Shown here in pieces: positions 23,246 through 34,692 of a DNA stretch of 55,878 bases (the stretch's first letter is position 1; every line of letters starts with the position of its first letter). Source of the DNA: Sphaerosporella brunnea. Lineage: Eukaryota > Ascomycota > Pezizomycetes > Pezizales > Pyronemataceae. The notes beneath the pieces are model-generated. The model had not been told where the DNA came from, did not search any database, and saw nothing but the letters and a program-made list of their open reading frames with translations. Both the position numbers and the translations under genes were made by a program. Location of the stretch: assembly GCA_008704415.1 (NCBI GenBank), contig VXIS01000315.1, positions 1 through 55,878 on the forward strand, given 5' to 3'.

Positions 23246-25771
23246 CTACAACTTCGACCGCCTTCTACGCCCCTTTTTCACCTCCGTCTCTAACTCCTCC
23301 TCCTGCATCTTTTCCTTCTCCATCGCATCCATGAACAGCCCAGTTCCCAGTTTCTCAACCAGCGTTAGCACCCTTGTCCCCACGCTGGCCGAATCCCTTC
23401 GATTCTTCCCCTCTCGTCTCGAGATGGCGATGCGCTCTATGTAATCCCACAGCTTGCCTTCAGGAATAATCTTCCCCGTCACCGGGTCACGTTTTGGCAC
23501 CCACTCGGGCGAGAGCTTGAGCATCGGCGGGTTCTTGCCGACCGTTGATTTCCTTGTCAAGACGATTCCTTCTTCATCAAAGCGTTGGAACGCATTCTTC
23601 AGGGTTTCCTTGTTTACCGCTTCGAAGTAGGAGATGTCGCCTTGGTGATAGAGCGTTTTACCTCCCTATAAACCATATATCAGCACAACTATCGATTACA
23701 ATGGGTGTGGGTTAACTCACCAACTGCGCCATATCCTGCGACTCTTTGAGGCCAACCCACACGTCCTCGCACCCTTTCGGAGGCGTGAGCCCCATGATCG
23801 AGACGCCGGCCAACCACATGCTCTCGATAAACGGCCATATCAAGAAGCAATAAAAGTCATAGTTCTCTCTTCCACATTGCCGCTCCTCTTCCGAGAGCTC
23901 CACGTAGTCAATTTCCCGCTTTTCCGTGTCTTTGTAGCCAATGTTGATAACGCGATCCGCCTCAAGCCCCTGCAAAGTCTTGTGCAGATTCGTCACGATA
24001 CCATCAGTGGGAAACACGAATTCGCCGCGGAAGAGTTGCGACAGGAAGGACACTTGAGTGAAGAGAACATCGTGGGGTACCCGTTGATTGCTGACGCCGC
24101 CGCCTTGCTTAATACGGGTGTACATTGCCGCGGCAACAATTGTCTCGCTGACAAAGAGGTGAATCATCATGTTGCGGTAGAAACTGAGTTGGAAGCGGTC
24201 CACAGCGTAGTAGGTGTCTTCTGCGAGGCCATCGACCCGGCCTACCAGGTCACCAAGGACTGCGAGCCCTCGGTCAACGACCACACTGGTTGCAAATCCC
24301 CCAAATGCAGCTACTCTTCCCCCTTTAGCACGGATTCGGTCGCTCAGCCATTCTATTCTCCGGACCAACTCGCTCTTGCCGACTCCCCGTCCTCGCAATG
24401 TCAACAGTACAGTACCGATCAAACTTGTTGGCATGACGACTGAGACCTTGTTGATATCGCCCAGCACGCGGTACCCAAGACTCTTCAGCATGTTTAACCG
24501 TATTTCCGACTTTGAGATCTCCGGACCTCCTGTCGGCCCGGCCTTCTTAGATAGGAAATCGTTCATAAAATCTCGCAAACTCCAGGGATCTTGGAACCGA
24601 ATATCCACCCGGCCCATCTTCAAGCTCAGGTACTTGGAACTGCCGAGGAAGTCCCAAAGGTTTTCCTTCTGCTTGGGTATGCCGAGGAGCTCATTCACGT
24701 ATCCTTCCGTCTCTATTACCTTGTCGTATTGCGTGCTCACTGGAACAATCCATGCGTCTTCCACTCTACCGCTCAACAATGAGTCTAATAGGTATCCTAA
24801 AATTCCGAACTTCGGTTGTAGCAGCTTTCCTGTCCTGCTGCGGCCGCCCTCGATGAAGCATTCAAAGTTGTAGCCACCCTTCAAGATTGCGTCGACATAA
24901 CTTTGCACAGTTGCGGTGTAGAGTTCATCACCGCCGAACGACCGGCGGATGAACATTCCACCAGCATTCTGTAGAAACTGGCCAACCAGAGGAAAATTGA
25001 GGTTGTCACCAGCGACAACAACTGGAAGTGCGATGCCGAGACGGTAGCAGAGGACTTGCAGGGAGACGTAATCAATGTGGGAGCGATGGCACGGGAGGAA
25101 GATGAGCGATTGCTTATTTTCGGCGGCGATGGTGGCCACTCGGCGGAGGTTCTGAATCTCTCTCGAGGAAACATGGATGCCTTGGTCGTATGTACGGGCG
25201 AGTATTTGCATGCACAGATAATACGCGCCCTGACCCCCGGATTAGCACAAAGCGAGAGGACACACAAAAGGCTACCCACTCGAATGAAGCGCTTGCTCTC
25301 AAACTTGCATATCATGCCGTCTACGATGCCATCTGCGACCTCGTTCAACTGCTTCTCAATCTCTTGTCGCCTCCTCTCGCGCCTCTTCTCCCTCTGCTCA
25401 CCCTCTTCCTGTCCACATCTCCCCGACTCATCCTCTAGTTTTGCACGGCGTTTCGACAGCTCTACAATCTTTGCGCGCAACAGCTCGCTTTGCAAGATCT
25501 TCATTTTCATTTGCTCGCTGAAGCCCTTGTAGAAGATCGGCTGTCCGATGACGTTGTCGTAGGCGCGCCATCCGACGCCTTGGTAATGTAGCGAGATCTG
25601 TTTCAGGAACGAGAAGGGATCTTCGCGAAAGTGGGTGAAGTTTGGGGTGATGAGGTCGCGCGATTCTTCGTGCTCGAACACTGGGATCGTGGTTTCGATG
25701 TCGGCTTCGGCATTCCTCTGCACTGGAACCTGTGGGGGATTTGAGGCGCGGTCCAGGTCCTGGTTGGCCAT
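23246..25771 (-). CDS. PlsB-type glycerol-3-phosphate / dihydroxyacetone-phosphate acyltransferase
   Basis: It probably acylates glycerol-3-phosphate or DHAP at the start of glycerolipid synthesis. Exons 25771..25280, 25229..23721 and 23665..23246 join in phase 0 through introns of 50 and 55 nt; about 806 residues from the first ATG (MANQDLDRAS). The frame is open ~70 codons further upstream to 25981 without an ATG, so an earlier exon cannot be excluded. Acyltransferase motifs are clear: CHRSHID (HX4D), AGDNLNFP, GGMFIRRSFGG, and FIEGGRSRTGKLLQPK for phosphate binding. Residues ~110-165 are charged, Arg/Glu-rich and probably helical. The overall layout resembles GNPAT/GPAT proteins rather than yeast Sct1/Gpt2. 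Which substrate it prefers cannot be told from sequence. Confidence 0.88.
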
Positions 25772-25981
25772 AGTCGCAGCTGTCGGTGGTATTGTGAGCG
25801 GCGGGGCCAGCGGATTGGAAGTGGAATGGGAGAGCCGGTCATCAATGGCAGGAGGTGGTGGAGCTACTTCGGTCGCGGTCGCGGTCGTGGTCACATCAGT
25901 TTGCTGGGGATTGTTGGGACCTCGGGAATAGAGTGGCAGGTTCAGAACCAGCCCACGGGGTTCATTCGCTTTGCCGACCAA

Positions 25982-26575
25982 CTAAGCCTAACACAGTAAA
26001 GTCGAGTGATATTCCTCTAAATGCGTACATGCGCAGAATCGCACTCGGAGGGCTCATTCCAAAATTTCAAGTGCAGACTGTTATGCAAGATGCTTCTGTA
26101 CAAACCCTATGGATTTATTTTCTCCTCTTTATTTGCGATGTCCGGGGTCAACTGGTTGGAGCTGTTTTTTGGTGAGTGTCCCTGTGGGGATGGACAAAAT
26201 ACCGGTACCACCGGATTCGAACGAGACTGCAGGCTACGTCTCGATTGGTTTCCGATACTCCGCCGGTGATGCAATGCGGCGCGAGCAATGCGCATGATGT
26301 CAGCTCGGCGGTATGCAATACATATCAAATACATATCAATAAAAACTCGCCTTGTACGCTACCGTTGGGGACAGATACTAGTCCATCCCTATGCCCCTGT
26401 GAGTGAGTATTAATGATCACGATCACCGCAATTCATTCCTCATGGATTCGGAATCAATTAATGCCTTTCGAACTCCTAAAACTAACGTAAACCCCTACCT
26501 TCCATGATCATCCGCATCGCTCCCACAGGTATCTATCTTACACTACCACAACGATAAACGATCGACAAAACACAT
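25982..26575. other. Intergenic region between the acyltransferase 5' end and PRP22 3' end
   Basis: No gene is supported. It should hold the acyltransferase promoter and the PRP22 terminator. The CCGGATTCGAACGAGAC stretch near 26212 resembles a tRNA B box on the minus strand but has no matching arm. Confidence 0.5.
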
Positions 26576-29500
26576 CTAACCCCAAGTACCACCACCACCA
26601 CCTCTTCCCTGTCGCTTCTGCGCCGACAGCCTCCAACTGTCGTCGCCCTCGCCAAATCGGTTGAACAGCGGTTGAATTCTCTCATTCTTGCGGCGTTTGC
26701 TGAGTTCGCCCTTGCCGCCGCCGACCTTGAAGAAGCTGGGTGCCACCTCGACTGCGAAGACATCAGTAAATCGACCCAGGAGAAGAGGACAAGAAATGGA
26801 AGCATACCCAGCCACTTCGGCTCTATGCTGGTGGTGCAATGCATGTACTCCTTCGTAGTCATGATGAGGGTATGGAATATAACATGTTCAGCGGGCTTTC
26901 CGAACAGCGCGGAGCTGGGGTGCATGTAGACCGGTGTTCCCTCGATGAGTGTTCTGTATCCCTCACTCGGGTCCTTTCGAGCCGAGTTCCTGAAGAAACC
27001 CGAGCACAGCGCTTGCCGCACCTTCATGGTATTTCTGCCGCAAGATACTATCTTGTGGTTATACCTACTCATGATCATTTCTAGTTGCTGCCGCACATCT
27101 TTGGCGCGCTTCATGGACCGCGCTTGGATGAAGTTGTCGAAACACCACGGGTTGCTATAGCCACTGGCTTTCCACGCATTGTACACATTGAGTAGTGTGA
27201 GGTGATCCCCGTGAGGATCGTGGAATTTGGCTTTCTTCTGGTCTGCTTGCTGCTGCTTCTCCTTGGGGCGATAGAAAACTGTTTGCACCGAAAGCATGGC
27301 CACGATACTCAGAATCTCGTCTGAACAGCCCATGCCCACGCTTGCAATCAGCACCTTGGCAAGCGCAGGTTCCATGGGGAAGTCCGCCATTTTGCGTCCC
27401 AGCCGAGTGAGCAGCCCTTCGTCGTCGAGAGCAGATAGAGCGTACAGTTCCTCCAGGGCAGTTAACATGGTGTTGGTTGGCGGGGGATCCATGAAGTCAA
27501 AGTGTAGAAGATCATTGATTCCCATTGCCTTCAGCATCAAAATCGTGTGAGACAAATTCTGCCTCTGGATCTCAGGTACCGACGTGGGCAGCATTTCGCT
27601 CTGGAACGCGGCTTCAGTGTACAGGCGATAACACTTTCCTGGACCGGTACGTCCGGCACGTCCGGCACGCTGCTTTGCCTGCGCCTGAGAAATCGGAGTG
27701 ACGACCAGTGAGTCCATTCCGAGCTTTGGATCGAAGGCATTTTGCTTGACGAACCCGGGGTCAATGACGTAGTAAATTTGATCAATGGTGATGGAGGTTT
27801 CAGCAATGTTGGTAGCAATTACCACTTTACGGCTTCCGGGAGGTGCGGGCTCGAAGATTCTACTCTGCATTTCACTGGGAAGGGCGGAATAGACGGGAAG
27901 GATGATGAGTTCCGGAACGCTGGGGCCGAGTGCTTTCATTCGTTCGTACAAAATCTCGCAACTGGTGTCGATTTCCTCCTGACCCGTGAGGAAGAGCAAG
28001 ATGTCTCCCGGAGGCTCGCTGAGGTGGATCTGCATTACGGTAATAAGAGCGGCATCGAGGTAATCGCTCTCTGGCTCTTTGGTGTACAAAATCTCGACGG
28101 GATAGGTCCTTCCGGGAATCGTGAAAATGGGACACTGGTTGAAGTAGTTCGAGAACTTCTCAGCATCGAGAGTGGCAGAGGTGACGATGAGCTTGAGATC
28201 TGGCCTTCTCTTGAGAGTCTTCTTCAAGAGTCCAAACAAGACATCCGTAGCAATCGTACGTTCGTGCGCTTCATCCAGAATGATGACGGAATATCTCTTC
28301 AAGTCTGGGTCGAGGAGAACTTCACGCTGTAACATGCCGTCCGTCATGTACTTGATCGTGGTCTCTGGACTCGTGCAATCTTCGAAACGGATGGTATATC
28401 CAACCTCTTGACCAACACGGCATCCAACCTCTTCCGCGACACGCTTGGCAACAGACATCGCAGCCACACGTCGAGGCTGTGTACAACCAATGATGCCTCG
28501 CTCCGCAAATCCTTCTTCCGCCAAATACTGCGTCATCTGCGTCGTCTTCCCCGAACCGGTATCACCAACAACAATCAACAGCTGGTTGTCGCGAATAGCC
28601 TGGATCAAAGAGCTTCGCAGTTTGAACACTGGGAGCGATTCTCTCTGCTCTTTGATGCTCATGTTGGTTATCCGTCCAAAAGATGTGTTCTTGCCCATGG
28701 CGACCCTCTTCCACTCTGGCAGGTCTTGTGGGGGGTTGGCGTTCGAACTCTTGAGATCTGCGGCAAATTTGTGCTGCCCAGGCGCCACCATTGGATCTTG
28801 CCATTGTGCCGATAAGTCGACTTTCTGAGCTTCTTCCGCGGCGGCATCGGCAGCCTGTTGCTGTCTGAGCTCTCGTCGTTCCTTAGCCAAAGAAGTACCA
28901 GCTAAGGCGGCGCGGTTCAGGGAACCATCGGGGGCCTTGACGACACGAATCGGTGACAATTCAAGGCTCTGCTTAGTCTGGCCAGCCAAAAATGGTGGCT
29001 CTTCGCCGCGGACTTCAATATCAATGTCTTCTTCCTCTTCAAACTCACCTTCCCCTCTCAGAGTCATGTTGTATTCCTCGTCGATGTCGGGGTAATCTTT
29101 GGCCGACAGAACGCCAGAAGAAATCAACTGCTTAATCTCCCATCGCTCAGGTGAGGTCATGCGCTTCTTCGTGCGCATTACTTTACCGTCGATGTCACCC
29201 TCAATGACTGGGACTATGCCACTGTCAAGATTACCGTATCGCGACCCAGGTTTGTTTAGTCCTTCCATGTTAGCTCCGGACGCAATCCGTTTCGCTGGGT
29301 CGAGGTCAAGGCCAGTCTTCTGATCAACATCCTTCATCGACAGACCTATCCGGTCGCCCTGGACACTGATCACCTTCACCTTGACCGTCTGCTCGATGGA
29401 TAACAAGTCCGACGGATGGTTGACACGCTGCCCTTCTCGGATTGCCGAAACGTGGACCAGGCCAACGGCATGGCGCTTATTTCCCTGAGGCTTTACTCCA

Positions 29501-30393
29501 ACGAGATTGACAAAGGCACCAAAATTCTGAAGCCCACTGATTTTGCCGTCGTAAACCTTGTACAGAATGGGTGCGTCGTCCACTTCAGGTGTTGGCGGTC
29601 GTCGGAACTCTAAATCCCTCCTCCGTCCTCCATATCCCTTCTCGTTCCCACTCCGACCGTTCCGGGTACTACGTCCGAACTCGTCGATGTCATCTTCCCG
29701 TTCCCGGCCCCTGCCCGACCTCCGTCCTCGCCTACCCGGGGATAGAGATCGAGACCCTGATCGCGACCGCGATCTGCGCCTGTCCCTCCTCTTACTCCTC
29801 CGAGAGTCCTCACATGGTGAGACGCTTCGCTTCCGGGCCGGTTGATCATCACGTGGGGTAGGGCGGCCGGGGGCCATGCTCTCCAACAGAGCGAAGGTAT
29901 CATCTGCCGGTGGCGGCGCTGGCTTTCTCTCGTTCTTGCTTTTATGCTCCAACTGTTCGAAAGCCGCCAACGTATCATCGATCGCGTCTTTCCCGCCCGC
30001 ACCGTCCTCCTTCGGGGGGCCATCCAGGTATCCGTTGCCGCTCCAAGGATCCTTATTTGGCATCGCCAAACCCCTAAACACACGCGACTTCTTGTCTAGA
30101 TCATCCACTTTATCCCCCTTATCATCGTTTTCTTTGGCAGCCTTGTTGCGGTGCTTCGGATGCATCGTCAGGATAAGTCGATCGATAGTCTGGGCGAGAG
30201 AGTTTGGGAGCTCGACACCCAGGCCGCTCAGCTTCGTTTTGAACTCGTCCAGAGACGCGCATTCTCCATGAAGGTTAATTACGAACTCAGATATGGTCTT
30301 GTCATTGATTCCCAGATGGTTGCTGAGCTCGGTGGTGATCTTCGACACCAGCGAGAGGAGCTCCAGGTTCTGCAGGTCCGCAAGAGCATCCAT
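26576..30393 (-). CDS. PRP22: DEAH-box pre-mRNA splicing helicase Prp22 (DHX8)
   Basis: It releases spliced mRNA from the spliceosome and proofreads exon ligation. Exon 30393..26808 and a short last exon 26751..26576 are joined by a 56-nt intron (GTATGC...TCGCAG); 1253 residues, typical for fungi. An N-terminal helical domain is followed by an Arg/Ser-Asp-rich stretch (about residues 190-260). An S1 RNA-binding domain follows (YDGKISGLQNFGAFVNL...), then the helicase core with GDTGSGKTTQ, DEAH, SAT, GQEEID and QRAGRAGR. OB-fold and C-terminal regions end in the basic, Gly-rich QKRQGRGGGGGTWG. The start is the first ATG in frame (MDALADLQNLELL). It is divergent from UTP23. Confidence 0.97.
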
Positions 30394-30724
30394 TCTGGTA
30401 GATTGAGACTGCACACACACAGCTGCCAGAGCTGGCGGAGATGGTAGTGGTGATATCGAAGCAGGTGTTACAAGCGTTGCTGCTCGAATGCTAGGCTCGA
30501 ATGCGAGGGGGATTGCTGCTCGAATGCCAGGGGGGTTGGGAAGTCGTATTGAGGGCGTTGGAACTCATGTGGCGACAATTATCGCGACTCGCGCTGGCTT
30601 GGCGTGAGGTAATCGTTCGTTCCAAAAAATTCGACCAGCGACCGAATACACGAACACAACCACCAACGACAACCACTTCAAGGCCCTTCAACTCTCTATA
30701 GACTGCGATCACGGCTCCATCAAC
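30394..30724. promoter_or_regulatory. Divergent promoter PRP22/UTP23
   Basis: 331 bp separate the two start codons and contain no ORF of note. A short near-repeat (GCTGCTCGAATG..AGG) occurs at about 30478 and 30511. No consensus TATA box was seen. Confidence 0.5.
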
Positions 30725-31702
30725 ATGCGAGGAAAGAGAGGAAAGGCTTACAAAAAGCTGATGGCTGCTTACCATCAGACTTTCGGCTTCCGCGAGCCAT
30801 ACCAAGTCTTGGGTTTGTGCGCTCCGTCTGCGCCTCTGCCGTCTCGTGTGCTGATGTTTCCGGGCAGTGGATACTGAGATGGTGAAGGAAGCGACAAGAT
30901 GCACCATGGGTCTCCCTGCAGCGCTGGAGCGCACTTTGCGCGGCACGGTTAAGCCCAGTGCGCTCTCTCAATCTCCTCAGCCAACCCCGCTGCGGAACAC
31001 TGACGATACCGCGTAGTGATAACCCAATGCTCAATACGCCACCTATATGCCCTTTCCACTGCCGAACATCCCAACAAAGAGGGCCTGATCGCCATTGCCA
31101 AAGGATTCGAGCGCCGAAAATGCAACCACCACGAACTCGAGCAGCCACTACCGGAGAAGGAGTGCATCGAATCTGTCTCTCTCAAGAACGGGCACAACAA
31201 GCACCGATATGTCTTGGCCGTTCAGAACAAAGACATACGCGCGCTGTTTAGAGACATCCTGGGCGCGCCGACTATCATCATCAATCGCAGTGTTATGATC
31301 TTGGAGGCTATGAATGCCGCCAGCAGACGGGTACGGGACGGGACAGAAAGGGAGAAGTTCAAAGCTGGAATTGTGGACGCACGACAGGCGGACAAAGCGT
31401 TGAAAAAGCGAAAACGGGAGGAGGAAGAGGGGAAAGGAGATGAGGCTGGCAAGGCGGAGGTGGAGGTGCAAGAGAAGAAGAAAAAGAAGAAGAGAGGACC
31501 AAAGGGTCCGAACCCGCTGAGCGTGAAGAAGAAAGCGCCGAAGAATCTGGCCCCTAGCGACAAGCCCGCGGGGCAAGCACAAGGAGGAGGGGACACGGAA
31601 GGTAATGCCAAGAAGAAGAGGAAAAGGAAACACGGCAAGGGAGGCGAAGGAGGCGGACAGCCTGTGTCGGCAGAAGCAGCTATATCTTCTGCTGACAACT
31701 AG
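30725..31702 (+). CDS. UTP23: rRNA-processing protein Utp23 (SSU processome)
   Basis: A small-subunit processome component with a degenerate PIN domain and a zinc finger, needed for early 18S rRNA cleavages and release of snR30. Exons 30725-30812, 30868-30957 and 31017-31702, introns 55 and 59 nt; 287 residues. The hallmark opening MRGKRGKAYKKLM and FGFREPYQVL is present, followed by a PIN-like core (VKPMITQCSIRHLY). Cys/His residues fit the zinc site (KCNHHE and KECIESV). The C-terminal third is Lys/Glu-rich and disordered. The frame is intact. Confidence 0.95.
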
Positions 31703-32014
31703 CGGAAAAGCGTGTATAATTTTGATGGCGAGATACCGAACTCGAGCTCGTTCTCAGGACTTCATTACAAGCACTGAATTGCTTCATGGTAGAAACAAAT
31801 TGAATTCTACACACTCCGAGCTAATTATTCACAGCGAATCACCCACGGGGGGGTCATCTCGCAGCCAATCATCATCATATCGCCCTCAAACTTACACATC
31901 TATAGGTGCCTCATCTGCGAAGGCGGGCCCAATATATTGTGTGGTGGAGTAAAAGGTGATCATACTCGGTCGCACAGCACCGTTTCTCACTCGGTTCGTG
32001 AGATCGGTTGAGTA

Positions 32015-32273
32015 CTCGACGGATTCTAAAGTATCCGGACACCTCAAATCCCTGTCCCATGCCGGGTATCCCTCTGGCGCTTTGGTGAAGACTCAACATC
32101 ACGAAAAAAATCATATCTTGCTCAATTGTGGCCCAAAAAAGACGAGCATACGCTCAAAAAAAAAACTAAGAAGCGTAAGAGTAGAGTGTGAAATTACAGG
32201 AACAGGGGTGCGGGTTAGGTTACCCGGCTTAGGACAGGGATTTTTAGGTGTCCGGATATTAGAATCCGTCGAG
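32015..32273. mobile_element. 259-bp MITE, CTCGACGG family variant, TA target site
   Basis: Inverted ends CTCGACGGATTCTAAAGTAT and its partner (with small differences) are flanked by TA (32013-32014 and 32274-32275). The A-rich middle (about 32103-32175) resembles 42810-42900. No coding capacity. Confidence 0.82.
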
Positions 32274-32348
32274 TAGAGATGAGAGTTGTGGCGCATCTGG
32301 GCCACAGCCTGTAGGATCATCAGAAAGTAGAGATCACTCATCCTGCTA

Positions 32349-32724
32349 CCGTATTATCCCGGTAATAACGAAATTTCACAGACCCCGAAGTATACTGACA
32401 CGTACCGTTCAGCGGGCAGTGAAGCTGGATGGGAAGTGTTTCGACGCGAGCCGGAGTGCGAAGGCGCGACGTGAAAAGTCAAAAAGACGTCAATGCGACG
32501 AAGACGCTGGAGGCCAGGTGGAGACGGGCAAGAGCGAGCGCTCAGGCTGTCGCCGCGGTCTCCATCTCCCCGCTCTGTTTAAGGTTTTACTGACCACCAC
32601 CTGTCGAGCACTGTCCAAGCACGTCGCTTCCGACCGCCTCTCACACAGCTTCACTGCCCGCTGAACGGTACGTGTCAGTATACTTCGGGGTCTGTGAAAT
32701 TTCGTTATTACCGGGATAATACGG
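32349..32724. mobile_element. 376-bp MITE with 79-bp perfect TIRs upstream of ATG6
   Basis: The ends begin CCGTATTATCCCGGTAATAA and are perfect inverted copies for 79 bp (32349-32427 and 32646-32724), flanked by TA at 32347-32348 and 32725-32726. No ORF is convincing. The CCGTATTATC start is shared with the MITEs near 44 kb. Perfect arms imply recent insertion; a transcript would fold into a long hairpin. It ends 188 bp before the ATG6 start. Confidence 0.9.
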
Positions 32725-32912
32725 TAGTACAGAAGCATGCACATTGTAAATTTCCGCAACGTGATAAGCAATTACATAAACTAACGTTCAAGGTGGAGCT
32801 TACCCGCGACTCCCATGTGTTCCCATCCAGCCCTGCAACTTGTGTTCTACATAAGCTCTTCAAATCCACCTTGACGCGACCCCACAAAAAAGCTGCCTCC
32901 GACCTCATAGAA

Positions 32913-34577
32913 ATGAAATGCCAAAAATGTCGCCAAACGATGAAGCTGCATGGCTCTCTTGACGACATAAGTCCTGCAGCCTTCAACCTGCTCACGGGTA
33001 TCCATCATATTAATTCAAAGCGCCAGAACCCCAGCTAACAGCTGTCCCACCCACAGGTGCTTCATCGCAGCAACCCGCCACGGCACCCGATAATGTTGCC
33101 TCTGCAAAACCCACATACCCGTCGGAACGGCGCGATACATTTGAGAAGGCTGTTCACAATGCAGGTTCCCCGTCCTTCAAGCGAACTATCAGACCCTCGA
33201 GCCGTTCGCACTCAATCCCGGCCACCAACAAATCCGTCTACCAGAATACCGCAGATTCCTTTGTCGTTCTCACAGAGTCTCAAATGCTACCCTCGCCTAC
33301 TCCCGGTCGACAAAGCAACTCCCGTTCACTGGATATGGACGCTGCGGCTATGGACAATGACCAGAACGACGCCCAGTCTCACAATGTGAAACGGAAGGAA
33401 CGCTTGTTCGAGATTCTGAGCGCTCGCACAGATATCGACCACCCAATCTGTATGGAGTGCTCCGAGATGCTGGTAGAGGGATACACAAAGCGCCTCGTAA
33501 ATGCTACGCGGGAACGAGATGCATTCGTAGACTTTTTGAAGAAGGTTAATGCGGAAATACCCACTGCGGCTGAGCAGGAAGCTCAAGAAGAGGAGCTACG
33601 ACGGTTGGAAGCAGAAGATGCGGCCGCGCTCGAAGAGCTTCAAGAGCTGGAGAGGGAGCGCGCGGAAGTGGAAGCAGAGATCAAGCGGCTGGAGGAAGAA
33701 GCGCAGCAACTGGACAAGGAAGAGGATGAATTCTGGCGGGAAAGGAATGCATTCAATCTCAGGCTTGATGAGTTTCAGAACACGCGGGATTGCGTTAACC
33801 AGCAGTACGACCACGATTCAAAACAGTTGGAAAAACTTCAGAGGACCAATGTTTACAACGACACCTTCAACATCGGCCACGATGGTTATTTTGGCACTAT
33901 AAATACCCTACGCCTCGGGCGATTACCCAACCAGCCGGTATAGCCACCTTTTTGTGAGCTTTGGTGGTACTGCAATCGCTGACGGGCTGTCATTTGCATC
34001 AGGTAGAATGGATCGAAATAAATGCAGCTTGGGGACAGACACTACTTCTCCTCGCCACCATCGCCGAAAAACTTAACTTCACCTTTGACGGCTACCGTCT
34101 GAAACCCATGGGCTCTACATCTCGGATCGACAAGCTTGAGCCACCCGCATCATCCTCAAGCACAGAGCCCAAAGTCACCACCCTAGAGCTATTTTCCTCG
34201 GGCGACTTGCCTATTGGGCGCATGTTCATGCACCGCAAGTTCGACATGGCCATGGTGGCATTCTTAGAGTGTTTACGGCAGCTGGCAGAGTTCGTGGAAC
34301 AGCGGGATCCTACCATAAAGCTGCCATACCGCATCGTCAAAGATAAGATCGGCGATAGCTGCATCAGGCTCGCGTTCAACCAGGACGACGCTTGGACTAG
34401 GGCTTGCAAATATACCCTCACTTGCGTCAAGTTTCTCTTGGCTCACACTAGGTAAGTTTCTTCGTTCTTCATCTGTGCAATGTCTGCAGGTGGTAATCCG
34501 AAGTCTTCTCACCTGGCAGTAATGCAGCTTATGCTAGACGTGGTGGAGGTGGCGGTGGAGGAGGCGGCGGGATGTAG
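32913..34577 (+). CDS. ATG6: Autophagy protein Atg6/Vps30 (Beclin 1 homologue)
   Basis: A subunit of the Vps34 PI3-kinase complexes for autophagy and vacuolar sorting. Exons 32913-32997, 33057-33937, 34003-34451 and 34520-34577, introns 59, 65 and 68 nt; 490 residues. Conserved features: CXXC near the N-terminus (CQKC, residues 3-6) with KLHGSLDDISPAAFNLL, a second CXXC (CMEC, residues 160-163), a long Glu-rich coiled coil (about 185-280), and the C-terminal BARA/ECD domain from INTLRLGRLP through WIEINAAWGQ to FNQDDAWTRACKYTL. The last exon replaces the usual tail with ten glycines before the final Met. It is convergent with RRP3, with only 115 bp between stops. Confidence 0.95.
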
Positions 34578-34692
34578 GCACCTTGATGTCATAGTTGAAT
34601 CGTGACAAAAACGTTTGATTTGATATCAACAGCAGCAACAACTCCAATAACACCAAATTTTGTAAACCCGACAATAGAATGCACATGTAACA

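Noticed and set aside
26200..26240. tRNA B-box-like GTTCGAATCC on the minus strand
   Set aside because: The flanking bases do not form a T stem and no A box or acceptor stem is found at the right distance.
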